Of a stretch of DNA of 64,000 bases, positions 16,647-24,540 are shown one piece after another. The notes beneath the pieces are model-generated. The model was not told the DNA's origin and did not search any database. It saw nothing but the letters and a program-made list of their open reading frames with translations. The position numbers and the translations under genes are program-made. Each line of letters starts with the position of its first letter. Within the stretch, counting starts at the first letter, position 1. This stretch comes from JBBWZH01 sp035544115 (GTDB lineage Bacteria; Actinomycetota; Actinomycetes; Mycobacteriales; CADCTP01), in assembly GCA_963714145.1 (NCBI GenBank), contig OY970235.1, positions 992,001 to 1,056,000 of the forward strand, read 5' to 3'.

Positions 16647-19600
16647 CGTGGCCGGGTGTCCCGCCGCCGGGCGCCCGAGCCGTCCCACCGGCTCGTTCCG
16701 CCGGTGCCGCCCCGGCCCATGCCACCGACCCGCCCGGCGCGGTCGACCCGCCCGGCGCCATCGACCTGGCTGGGGCCGACAGCCCGGCCGGCCGGACCGG
16801 GGTTCCCGGTCCGGCCGGGGCCGGCGGCCGGAACGGTACGGCCGGTGCCCGGCCCACCGGTACGGCCGGTGCCGAGCCGCCCGGCGCCGCCGGGCCCACC
16901 GGTGTGGCCGGGCCTACCGGTGTGGCCGGTGCCGGGCCGGCCGGGGCCGCCGGGCGCACCGGTGTGGCCGGTGCCGGGCCGACCGGCGCCGCCGGGCCCA
17001 CCGGCGCCGGTGTCACCGGGCCAACCGGTGTGGCCGGTGCCCGGCCGACCGGCGCCGTCGGGCCGGCCGGTGTGGCCGGGGTGGACTGGCCGCTGGTCGG
17101 CCGGGACGCGGAGTCGGCCGCGGTCCGCCGGACGCTGGATGGGGGGCGGGCCGGGATCGTGTTCGCCGGCGGCCCCGGCGTGGGCCGGTCCCGGCTGGCC
17201 CAGGAGGCGGCCGGGCACGGCGAGCGGCGGGACCACCCGGTGCGCTGGTTGGCCGCGACCCGGGCGGCCGCCGGCATCCCGCTCGGCGCGTTCGCGCACC
17301 TGCTGCCGGCCGGTCGGAGGTTCCGCGACCAGGTCGACCTGCTGGACCGGGCCGGCCGCGCGCTCGGCGCCGAGCCCGGCGTGCGGTCCGGCGGCCGCCG
17401 GGTGGTGCTCGTGGTGGACGACGCGCACCTGCTGGACGACGCGTCGGCCGCGCTGGTGCACCAGCTGGCCCGGGCCGGGCTGGCGTTCGTGGTGGCGACC
17501 GTGCGCACCGGCGAGCCGGCCCCGGACCCGATCACCGCGCTCTGGAAGGAAGGGCTGGCCGAGCGGGTCGAGGTGCGCGAGCTGGACCCGGCGCAGGTGG
17601 ACGAGCTGGCCGCCGCGGTGCTCGGCGGCCCGGTCGCCGTCCCGACCGGCCAGCTGCTGGCCGGCGCGACCCAGGGCAACCTGCTGTTCCTGCGGGAACT
17701 GGTGCTGGCCGGGCTGGACAGCGGTGCGCTGGCGGCGGCCGGCGGGATCTGGACCTGGTCCGGGCCGATCCGGGTGACCGCGCGGCTGTGTGACGTGGTG
17801 GAGGCGACGCTCGGCCCGGTGACCGCGGACGAGCTGGCCATCCTGGAGGTGCTGGCCCAGGGCGAGCCGCTGGAGGCCGGCATCCTGGAATCCTGGTTCC
17901 CGGCCGACGTGCTGCACGCGGTCGAGCGCCGCGGCCTGCTCCGCTCGCACAGGGACGGCGGCCGGACCCGGCTGCGGCTGGCGAACCCCTTCTACGGCCA
18001 CGTGCTGCGGGAGCGGACGCCGGCGCTGCGGGCCAGGGCGATCCGCCGCGGCCTGGCCGACGCGCTGCTGGCCACCGGCGCCCGGCGCGGCGACGACCCG
18101 CTGCGGATCGTCCGCTGGAGCCTGGACTCCGGCCGGTCGGTGCCGCCGGACCTGTTGCTGCGGGCCGCCCGCGCCGCGCTGGCCGCCTACGACCACCCGC
18201 TGGCCGAACGCGCCGCCCGCACCGCGCTGGAATCCACACCGGAATCCGGGCCGGCGGCCGAACCGGTGCCCGCCGGGCCGGCGGCGTCCGGGGCGGCAGC
18301 CGCGACCCTGCTGCTGGCGCAGGCGATGCACCTGCAGGGCCGGTGCGCCGAGGCGATGTCCACATTGGACACCCTGCCGACCGGGGCCGGCCCGGACGAG
18401 GTGGCGTGGGCGGCGGCGGTCCGGGCGCAGGCGTTGTGCTGGGGGCTGGGCCGGCCGGCGGACGCCGCCGCAGTTCTGGCCGAGACCGCCGCCGCGGCGG
18501 CGGTCTCGGCCACCGCCGGGGCCCGGGAGCTGGGGGATCTGGTGACCGCGGTCCGGGCGGCGGTGCTGCTCACCGCTGGCGAGGTGCGGCCGGCGCTGGC
18601 GGTGGCCACCGAGGTGCTGCGCCGCCCCGGTGCGGGCGCGCCGGCCTGTGTGCCGGCCGCGGTCACCGCGACCGCCGCGCTGGCCGTCGCCGGCCGCCCG
18701 GCCGACCCGGACACCGCCGGCTGGCTGGCGGCTGCGTCCACAGTGGACGGTGCGGCGTGGTTCCCGCCGGGCAGCATGCTGCCGGTCCGGTACCTGACCG
18801 ACCGGCTGGAGGGCCGGCTGGACGAGTCCGTGGCCCGCTCCGAGCGCGGCTACCGGGCCGCGGTGGCCCGCGGCGACCACTGGTCGGCGGTGGCCTGGGC
18901 GGCCACCCTCGGTCGGGTCGAGCTGGACCGTGGCCGGGCCCGGGACGGCCGCCGCTGGTTGCGCGAGGCGGCCCTGCTGGCCGAGGAACCGCGGCACGCC
19001 AGCGTGCTGCCGGCCTGCCTGGCCTGGCTGGCCGAGGCGGAGGCGCTGCTCGGCAACGTCGCGGCGGCGGCCGCCGCGGTGGACCGGGCCGGGGCGCTGC
19101 GGACGCCGAGCACCGCACTGTCCGACCTCGAGGTCACCCTGGCCCAGGGCTGGGTGGCGGCGGCCGCCGGTGACCTGCCGGCGGCCCGGGCGGTGGCCCG
19201 CGGCGCGGCCGCCGCGGCCGAGCGGCGGGGCTCGCTGACCGTCGCGGTCTGGGGGCTGCACACGGCCGCCCGGTTCGGCGGTGCCAGCACCGTGGTGGCC
19301 GGGCTGCGCCGGCTGGCCGGCGCCGTTGCCGGCCCGCTGGCCGCCGCCTGCGTGGCCCATGCCGCCGCGTTGGCCGGGCACGATGGCCCGGGGCTGGACG
19401 AGGCGGCCGCCGCGTTCGGCGCGGCCGGCGCCCGGCTGCTGGCGGCGGAGGCGGCGGCCGGCGCGGCCACCGTGCACTCGGCCCGCGGCCGGCGCAGCCG
19501 CTGCCTGTCCGCCAGCGCCCAGGCGCGGTCCTTTCTGGACAGCTGTGGCGGCGTGAGCAGCCCGGCGCTGGTCGGGCTGAAGGCGTTCGGGCTCACCCAG

Positions 19601-19771
19601 CGGGAGCGCGAGGTGGCACTGCTGGCCGCGCAGGGCCTGCCCAGCCGGGCGATCGCCAGCCAGCTGGCGGTCTCGGTCCGCACCGTGGACAACCACCTGC
19701 AGGTCGCGTACGCCAAGCTCGGTATCACCGGCCGGCGCGCCCTCCCGCGCGCTCTCGGCGCCGAGGGCTGA
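16643..19771 (+). CDS. LAL-family LuxR transcriptional regulator with AAA/NB-ARC-like ATPase
   Basis: A ~1042-residue large ATP-binding LuxR regulator. After a low-complexity ~145-residue N-terminus with collagen-like Gly-X-Y runs comes VDWPLVGRDAES, then a P-loop GGPGVGRSRL in which the Walker A Lys is Arg (Arg182), and Walker B VVLVVDDAHLLDD. A long Ala/Leu-rich helical, TPR-like region spans ~500 residues. The C-terminus has the LuxR HTH FGLTQREREVALLAAQG...VRTVDNHLQVAYAKLGI. ATG 16643 overlaps the leader ORF stop (ATGA) and lacks its own Shine-Dalgarno; GTG 17081, just before the ATPase, is an alternative start. LALs often control secondary metabolism. The 13-bp palindrome occurs at 18736, with a variant at 18358. 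Confidence 0.88.
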   Translation: MTWPGVPPPGARAVPPARSAGAAPAHATDPPGAVDPPGAIDLAGADSPAGRTGVPGPAGAGGRNGTAGARPTGTAGAEPPGAAGPTGVAGPTGVAGAGPAGAAGRTGVAGAGPTGAAGPTGAGVTGPTGVAGARPTGAVGPAGVAGVDWPLVGRDAESAAVRRTLDGGRAGIVFAGGPGVGRSRLAQEAAGHGERRDHPVRWLAATRAAAGIPLGAFAHLLPAGRRFRDQVDLLDRAGRALGAEPGVRSGGRRVVLVVDDAHLLDDASAALVHQLARAGLAFVVATVRTGEPAPDPITALWKEGLAERVEVRELDPAQVDELAAAVLGGPVAVPTGQLLAGATQGNLLFLRELVLAGLDSGALAAAGGIWTWSGPIRVTARLCDVVEATLGPVTADELAILEVLAQGEPLEAGILESWFPADVLHAVERRGLLRSHRDGGRTRLRLANPFYGHVLRERTPALRARAIRRGLADALLATGARRGDDPLRIVRWSLDSGRSVPPDLLLRAARAALAAYDHPLAERAARTALESTPESGPAAEPVPAGPAASGAAAATLLLAQAMHLQGRCAEAMSTLDTLPTGAGPDEVAWAAAVRAQALCWGLGRPADAAAVLAETAAAAAVSATAGARELGDLVTAVRAAVLLTAGEVRPALAVATEVLRRPGAGAPACVPAAVTATAALAVAGRPADPDTAGWLAAASTVDGAAWFPPGSMLPVRYLTDRLEGRLDESVARSERGYRAAVARGDHWSAVAWAATLGRVELDRGRARDGRRWLREAALLAEEPRHASVLPACLAWLAEAEALLGNVAAAAAAVDRAGALRTPSTALSDLEVTLAQGWVAAAAGDLPAARAVARGAAAAAERRGSLTVAVWGLHTAARFGGASTVVAGLRRLAGAVAGPLAAACVAHAAALAGHDGPGLDEAAAAFGAAGARLLAAEAAAGAATVHSARGRRSRCLSASAQARSFLDSCGGVSSPALVGLKAFGLTQREREVALLAAQGLPSRAIASQLAVSVRTVDNHLQVAYAKLGITGRRALPRALGAEG
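16861..17080 (+). repeat. Collagen-like coding repeat in the LAL N-terminus
   Basis: Degenerate 15-18 bp GC-rich units (variants of ccgggcccaccggtgtggc) encode GPTGVAG, GPTGAAG and GPAGAAG runs with mostly Gly at every third position. Phase breaks make it an imperfect collagen-like tract rather than a long triple helix. Confidence 0.75.
18736..18748. repeat. Dispersed 13-bp palindrome copy (GTCCACAGTGGAC)
   Basis: A perfect copy within the LAL gene, coding Ser-Thr-Val-Asp as TCC ACA GTG GAC. A variant, GTCCACATTGGAC (Ser-Thr-Leu-Asp), lies in the same gene at 18358-18370. Confidence 0.75.
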
Positions 19772-20073
19772 CCGGTGCGCCCGACCCCGCACCCCAACCC
19801 GGCCCGGTTCGGCCCGGCCGGGCGGCGGGCGGCTGAGCAGTGCGCGGGCGCGGCCTGCGGGGGAAGTGGCGGGCGCCTAGGTAATCCGGTGGGCATGGCA
19901 GCCCGGGGCGGGCGCGGCCTACTCAGGTCCTACCCGGAGGCCGCAGCTAGCGTCGGAATCGGGACGGCGACCGCGCTCCAGGCGGCGCCGCCGGCGTCCG
20001 GGATCGCGGCGGATCGCGACCCGCGGACTCCTTCGAGCTGGTCTGCGCCGGCGAGATCATCAGGGAGTAAGCC
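19772..20073. other. Non-coding gap before the transposase-like gene
   Basis: About 300 bases with no convincing gene. A TAGCGT hexamer (19948-19953), like the -10 proposed for the SARP gene, lies some 120 bases before the transposase-like start but lacks a clear -35. I looked for an inverted repeat shared with the far side of the transposase-like gene and found none. Confidence 0.4.
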
Positions 20074-21450
20074 ATGACAGCAGCGGGAACCCAGGTCGCC
20101 GTCGACCGGCCCCAGCTCGGAACGCGAATCGGAACCCGGATCGGAGCACCCCCGGTGGCCGGCCAGCCGGGCGGAAGCGAGATCGACCCGGACGGGCTGG
20201 CCCGGTTCTGCGAGCTCGCGTTCACCTCGTTCAGCCGGTCCGACCAGCGCCGCTGGGGCGAGACATATGTCAAGGGCCTGCTCACCGTGCCCGGCCGCAA
20301 GACCATCCAGAAGATCTCCGAGCTGGTCGGCTGCCCGTCCGCGGACCAGTCGCTGCAGCAGTTCGTGAACCAGAGCCCGTGGGACTGGGGCCCGGTCCGG
20401 TTCATGGTCGCGCAGCTGCTGTCGACGTCGCTGCCGGTGGAGGCGTGGATCGCCGACGAGGTGGCGTTCCCGAAGAACGGCTGCAACTCCGTCGGCGTCA
20501 CCAGCCAGTACGTGCCGAGTGTCGGCCGGACGTTGAACTGCCAGGTCGCGCTCGCGCTGACGATGGCCGGCGAGCGGCTCAGCTGCCCGGTGAACTGGCG
20601 GCTGATGCTGCCGCGCTGCTGGGACACCGACCCGGACCGCCGGCGCAAGGCGCACGTCCCGCCGGCCGAGCGGCACCGCCCGGCCTGGCAGCACATGCTG
20701 GACCTGATCGACGAGGCCGCGCTCGGCTGGGGGCTGACCCCGCCGCCGATCGTGGCCGACCGCCGGCACGACCCGGCCGTCGAGCCGCTGCTGCGCAGCC
20801 TGGAGGACCGCGGCGCGCGGTACGTGGTCAAGGTCGCCGACGACATGCCGTGCGGCACGGTGGCCGCCCGCCCCGGCCGGGTGATCCGGGCCGGCGAGCT
20901 GGTCCGGCACTCGATCCAGCAACGGGTCACGCTGGCCGCTGGTCCGGGCGCCATCGACCGGCCGTTCGGCTCGCAGTTCATCGCGGTCCCGGTACCTGGC
21001 CCCGGTGGGCTGGGTCCGGCCGGCCCCGGCCCGGGCGGGCTCGGTCCGGGCGGGCTCGGTCCGGGCGGGCTGGGCCCGGGCGGGCCGGGTCCGGGTGGCG
21101 CCGCCGGCCCGGGACGACCGCCGGCCCTGGACGGCCCGGGCCGGCCGGCCCGCCGGGCCCGCCGGATCGTCGCGCAGCGGCAGTGGGGCCGCCGGCAGCC
21201 GTTCGCGCTCTGGGTCACCAACCTGAGCCCGGGCCGGCTGCCGGAGGTGGCCCGGCTGGTCCGGCTGCACGAGCTGGCCCGCGGCGACCTGGCCGAGCTG
21301 GAACAGGGCGCCGGCCTGCAGCACTTCGAGGGCCGCTCGTTCCGCGGCTGGCACCACCACGTCACGCTCGCCTCGGTCGCGCACGCCTACCGCATGCTCA
21401 GCACCGACCGGCCGGACACCCGCCGCCCACTGCACGCGGTCGCCCGCTGA
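20074..21450 (+). CDS. IS701-like DDE transposase-related protein, solitary
   Basis: A 458-residue protein of the IS701/DDE_5 transposase type. Family motifs are QRRWGETYVKGLL, VEAWIADEVAFPKNGCNSVG (first catalytic Asp region), IVADRRHDPAVEPLL (second Asp; the family usually has ADAGYG) and HFEGRSFRGWHHHVTLASVA (the Glu). A ~50-residue Gly/Pro-rich insert of GPGGLGPGG repeats interrupts it at about residues 308-360. ATG 20074 follows AGGGAG by 6 bases. No terminal inverted repeats or target duplication were seen, and the gene ends 35 bases from a convergent SDR gene. It may be a domesticated derivative rather than a mobile IS. Confidence 0.75.
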   Translation: MTAAGTQVAVDRPQLGTRIGTRIGAPPVAGQPGGSEIDPDGLARFCELAFTSFSRSDQRRWGETYVKGLLTVPGRKTIQKISELVGCPSADQSLQQFVNQSPWDWGPVRFMVAQLLSTSLPVEAWIADEVAFPKNGCNSVGVTSQYVPSVGRTLNCQVALALTMAGERLSCPVNWRLMLPRCWDTDPDRRRKAHVPPAERHRPAWQHMLDLIDEAALGWGLTPPPIVADRRHDPAVEPLLRSLEDRGARYVVKVADDMPCGTVAARPGRVIRAGELVRHSIQQRVTLAAGPGAIDRPFGSQFIAVPVPGPGGLGPAGPGPGGLGPGGLGPGGLGPGGPGPGGAAGPGRPPALDGPGRPARRARRIVAQRQWGRRQPFALWVTNLSPGRLPEVARLVRLHELARGDLAELEQGAGLQHFEGRSFRGWHHHVTLASVAHAYRMLSTDRPDTRRPLHAVAR

Positions 21451-21485
21451 GCCCGCCCCGCCCGCCCCGCCGGCCGGCCGACGGG

Positions 21486-22250
21486 TCAGAGCATCCGCAG
21501 CGCGCCGCCGTCGATCGGCACGGTCACGCCGGTCACATAGGACGCGGCGGGGGAGAGCAGGAACGCGGCGACCTGGCCGAACTCGGCCGGCTGGCCGTAC
21601 CGGCGGAGCGGGATCGTGCTCTCGCTGCGCTGCCGGGCCGCGTCCGCGTCGCCGCTGAGCGAGTCGAGGTGGACGGTGCGGTCGGTGGCGATCCGGCCGG
21701 GCATCAGGCCGAACACCCGGATGCCGCGCGGGCCGAGCTCGTCGGCGAGGCTCTTGGCGACGCCGGCGAGCCCGGGGCGCAGCCCGTTGGAGATCGCCAG
21801 CCCCGGGATCGGCGAGCGTACCGACGAGGACAGCACCAGCCCGATCGCCCCGCCGTCCGGCCCGATCGCGCCGGCCACCAGCCGGGACAGCCGCAGCGCG
21901 CCGAGGAACACCGACTCGAACGCGGCCCGCCAGTCGTCCTCGCTGGTCTCCAGCGCGGTGCCGGCCGGCGGGCCGCCGACGCTGACCAGCGCCCCGTCCA
22001 ACCCGTCGTACGCGGTGTGCGCGGCCTCGACCAGCCGCCGCGCGCTGGCCGCCTCACCCAGGTCGGCCTCGACCCCGACCGCGTGCGCCGGGCCGCCCAG
22101 CTCCTGCGCGGCCCGCTCGACCGCGGCCGCGTCCCGGGCGCCGAGCACGACCCGCGCGCCGTCGGCGACCAGCGCCGCCGCGGTGGCCCGGCCCAGCCCG
22201 CGCGACCCGCCGCTGACCACGTACACCCGCCCTGCCAGCCCTAGATCCAT
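21486..22250 (-). CDS. Atypical short-chain dehydrogenase/reductase-family protein
   Basis: A 254-residue Rossmann-fold SDR. The cofactor motif is VVSGGSRGLGRAT near residue 12, followed by ADLGEAASARRLVEAAH and a C-terminal YVTGVTVPIDGGALRML. The active-site Ser region is LVLSSSVRSPIPGLA, but the YxxxK pair is replaced by LAISNGLRPGLAG, leaving neither catalytic Tyr nor Lys at the usual place. Similar divergent SDRs are common in actinobacteria, so this is a subfamily trait rather than a mutation here. It could bind NAD(P)(H) without normal reductase chemistry. The ATG at 22250 has CAAGAT 7 bases upstream and no Shine-Dalgarno, suggesting a leaderless mRNA. Confidence 0.88.
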   Translation of the reverse strand: MDLGLAGRVYVVSGGSRGLGRATAAALVADGARVVLGARDAAAVERAAQELGGPAHAVGVEADLGEAASARRLVEAAHTAYDGLDGALVSVGGPPAGTALETSEDDWRAAFESVFLGALRLSRLVAGAIGPDGGAIGLVLSSSVRSPIPGLAISNGLRPGLAGVAKSLADELGPRGIRVFGLMPGRIATDRTVHLDSLSGDADAARQRSESTIPLRRYGQPAEFGQVAAFLLSPAASYVTGVTVPIDGGALRML

Positions 22251-22257
22251 GCACCGG

Positions 22258-22263
22258 ATCTTG
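22258..22263 (-). promoter_or_regulatory. Leaderless -10 element for the SDR gene
   Basis: CAAGAT on the minus strand, exactly 7 bases before ATG 22250, places transcription start at or next to the start codon. Confidence 0.4.
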
Positions 22264-22466
22264 TCAGCCGCCGCCGACCCCGGCCCGCCGGGTCGGCCCG
22301 GCCAGCCCGGCCCGCCGGGTCAGCCGGCCAGCCCGGCCGGGTTGACCGATTGAGATCGGCCCGGCCGGCCCGCCGGGTCGGCCCGGCCCACAGACAGCAG
22401 CGCGCCCGGCCGCCGCCACGGCCGAGCGCGCTGCCGGCCCTCGCGGGCCGGTCCTGTCGGGTCAGG

Positions 22467-23570
22467 TCATGCCGCCGGCCGGAGCAGGCCGACCAGGCCG
22501 TGCGTCTCCTCGCCCGGACCGGCGCTGAACCAGACCGCGTCGGTGCCGCCGGTGTTGGCGGTGCCGCGCAGCAGGTCCCAGAGGCCCGGGATCACGATGA
22601 CGTGACCACCGGCGTCCCGCAGCTGACCCTTGAACCGGCCGTTGGTGCGGTCGAAGACGTTCACCCGGCCGTCGCCGAAGTTACCGACCAGCAGGTCACC
22701 GGCGAACGCGCCGAAGCTGTCCGGCGCGATCTCGAAGCCCCACGGCGAGTTCAGCGTGCCGTGGCTGGCCAACCGGCGCTCCAGCTGCCCGAACCGGTTG
22801 AACACGTCCACGAAGCCCAGGCCGCGGCCGGGCTGGTTGCGCCCGGTGGCCGTGTCCACCTTGGCATAGGCGACGTAGGCGTGTCCGTCCAGGAAGTCCA
22901 CGTTGAACGGGGCGTAGCCGCGCGGCAGGCGCGGGTCGGTGAATGCCGGCGCCGGCAGGTTGCTGCGCTGGAACAGGCTGTTGAACACGTCGATCCGGCC
23001 GTTCCGGAAGTCGGACGCGAGCAGGAACGAGCCGAACTCGTTGCTGCCGATGGCCAGGCCGGTGTAGACCGCGCCGTCGACGTGGCTGACCGAGATCGCC
23101 GTGGTGGGTGCCGCGGCCGGGTTCCAGGCGAGCAGGTCACCGCTGAGCGTGCTGAACAGGAACCGGGCCGGCCCGGACCCGCTCGGCCCGGTCACCACGA
23201 ACTGGGTGCCGCCGTTGAAGGCCTGCCCGGTCGGGCCGCCGGCGGTGGTGACGACCAGTGGGTTGATCGTCGGCGGCGCGCCACCGGCGCCACCGGCGTA
23301 GAGGGTGGCACTGCTGGTGCCGTTGTTCGCCACCCAGAGTGGACTGGTCGGGCTGTGGGCCAGGCCCCAGGCGTTGACCAGGTGCGGGTCGACCACCGGC
23401 GCCGCGCCGGCGACATCTGCGACCAGGTTGACCGCGGCGAACGTGGGGGATGCCAGCTGGTGGTCGCCGGCTGCGGCGACCCCCGGCGTCGCGGCCAGCG
23501 GTACGGCAAGCACGGCGGCCACGATCGTGGCCCGGGCCCGCGTCGACGACAGGCTGTGGACGAGGTTCAT
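22467..23570 (-). CDS. Secreted TIGR03118-family beta-propeller protein
   Basis: A 367-residue exported protein. It has a signal peptide (MNLVHSLSSTRARATIVAAV... with cleavage near GVAAAGD), then repeats typical of TIGR03118/NHL-like propellers: DPHLVNAWGLAHSPTSPLWV, NGRIDVFNSLFQ, GLGFVDVFNRFG, NSPWGFEIAPDSFGAFAGDL and DGRVNVFDRTNG. Members are secreted and of unknown function. The ATG at 23570 has GGGGAGG 9 bases upstream. It is the next gene on the same strand downstream of an ECF sigma factor gene, with a 200-base leader containing a strong hairpin and an ECF-like promoter candidate, so control by that sigma factor is plausible. Confidence 0.88.
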   Translation of the reverse strand: MNLVHSLSSTRARATIVAAVLAVPLAATPGVAAAGDHQLASPTFAAVNLVADVAGAAPVVDPHLVNAWGLAHSPTSPLWVANNGTSSATLYAGGAGGAPPTINPLVVTTAGGPTGQAFNGGTQFVVTGPSGSGPARFLFSTLSGDLLAWNPAAAPTTAISVSHVDGAVYTGLAIGSNEFGSFLLASDFRNGRIDVFNSLFQRSNLPAPAFTDPRLPRGYAPFNVDFLDGHAYVAYAKVDTATGRNQPGRGLGFVDVFNRFGQLERRLASHGTLNSPWGFEIAPDSFGAFAGDLLVGNFGDGRVNVFDRTNGRFKGQLRDAGGHVIVIPGLWDLLRGTANTGGTDAVWFSAGPGEETHGLVGLLRPAA

Positions 23571-23604
23571 GTACTACGTCCTCCCCAACGTTTGTCAGAC
23601 GGCG

Positions 23605-23624
23605 CCGGGACAGCACCGTCCCGG
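23605..23624 (-). other. Hairpin in the 5' leader of the TIGR03118 gene
   Basis: CCGGGAC-agcacc-GTCCCGG, a perfect 7-bp stem with a 6-base loop, ends about 35 bases before the start codon. It could be an attenuator, an RNA-stability element or a terminator of the upstream sigma factor transcript. Confidence 0.5.
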
Positions 23625-23652
23625 ACGCGGTACGGAGGGAGTAACGGACCGG

Positions 23653-23678
23653 TTCAACTCGGTAACCAACAGATTTCC
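23653..23678 (-). promoter_or_regulatory. Possible ECF-type promoter
   Basis: On the minus strand GGAAAT (from 23678) and GTTGAA (to 23653) are spaced like an ECF promoter (GGAA ... GTT). It lies between the ECF sigma factor gene and the TIGR03118 gene. The -35 match is partial, so this is a weak call. Confidence 0.25.
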
Positions 23679-23771
23679 GCGATCAGTGCCATTGCAGACC
23701 AGTGAGGCAGGAAACGCCCAGGTAGTGACGGTGTAGGTCAAATAGTCATGGTAAAAATATGGGGTGAATTT

Positions 23772-24371
23772 TCATGACGGCGTCGAGCCATCGCCCGCGT
23801 CGCCCGGACCGTCCGGGACGAAGCCCTCGGCGGCGAGCAGCCGGGTGATCCGGCGCCGGCCGAGCCGCAGCCGTGACTTGACCGTCCCCTCCGGTACGCC
23901 GAGCCGGGCGGCGATCTCCCGGGCGGTCAACCCGCCGGCGTACGCCAGCAGCACCGCGGTCCGCTGCGCCTCCGGCAGCGCCCCCACCGCCGCCCGGACA
24001 CTGCTGGCCAGCGCGGCCCGCACCGCTGCCTCGGCCGGGTCCGGCGCCGGCTCCGGCTCGGCGGTGGACCGCCGTCGCTGCCGGGCGGACCGCCGCACCG
24101 CGTCGATCGCCCGCCGCCGGGCCAGCATCGCCAGCCAGGCGCGCAGCGTCCCGGCGGTCGGGTCGTAGCTCGCCGGCCGTCGCCAGACCTGCACGAACAC
24201 GTCCTGGACCACGTCCTCGGCCGCCGCCGAATCGCGCACCAGGCGCAGCGCCACCGCGTACACCAGCGGGCCGTACTGCGCGTACAGCTCGGTCAGCGCA
24301 GCCTCCTCTCCGGCCAGCAGGCCCGCGTGCAGACGTCGTTCCACCTCCCGGGCAGCCGGGCTCTCCCCCAT
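23772..24371 (-). CDS. ECF RNA polymerase sigma factor
   Basis: A 199-residue group IV sigma factor. Region 2 is EEAALTELYAQYGPLVYAVALRLVRD...EDVVQDVFVQVWRRPASYD, with the DVVQDVF helix that binds -10 DNA. Region 4 is GALPEAQRTAVLLAYAGGLTAREIAARLGVPEGTVKSRLRLG. The ATG at 24371 is chosen because region 2 then begins about 20 residues in. No anti-sigma factor gene is adjacent, unlike the common SigK/RskA arrangement. The secreted propeller gene lies downstream and a secreted protease gene diverges upstream, so envelope or extracytoplasmic output is a reasonable guess. Confidence 0.95.
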   Translation of the reverse strand: MGESPAAREVERRLHAGLLAGEEAALTELYAQYGPLVYAVALRLVRDSAAAEDVVQDVFVQVWRRPASYDPTAGTLRAWLAMLARRRAIDAVRRSARQRRRSTAEPEPAPDPAEAAVRAALASSVRAAVGALPEAQRTAVLLAYAGGLTAREIAARLGVPEGTVKSRLRLGRRRITRLLAAEGFVPDGPGDAGDGSTPS

Positions 24372-24540
24372 CGCGCGGTTCCCCCCTCGGTCGCACCGCG
24401 ATGTCCGACGGGGTATTCGCCCGTTCCGGCGAACTGGATGTCTTAGGTCATCGATCAGGCGTCTGGCGGCGAATACATCGTGATGCCGGCCAACCAGGTC
24501 GGTACGCCCCACTCGTGCCTGATCCGGGCCAGGAGCTGCC

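Noticed and set aside
16415..19792. A long minus-strand frame opposite the LAL gene
   Set aside because: It is the antisense shadow of a gene with clear LuxR and ATPase motifs.
20000..21480. Terminal inverted repeats around the IS701-like gene
   Set aside because: No matching inverted ends or target duplication could be seen, so I do not call an insertion sequence.
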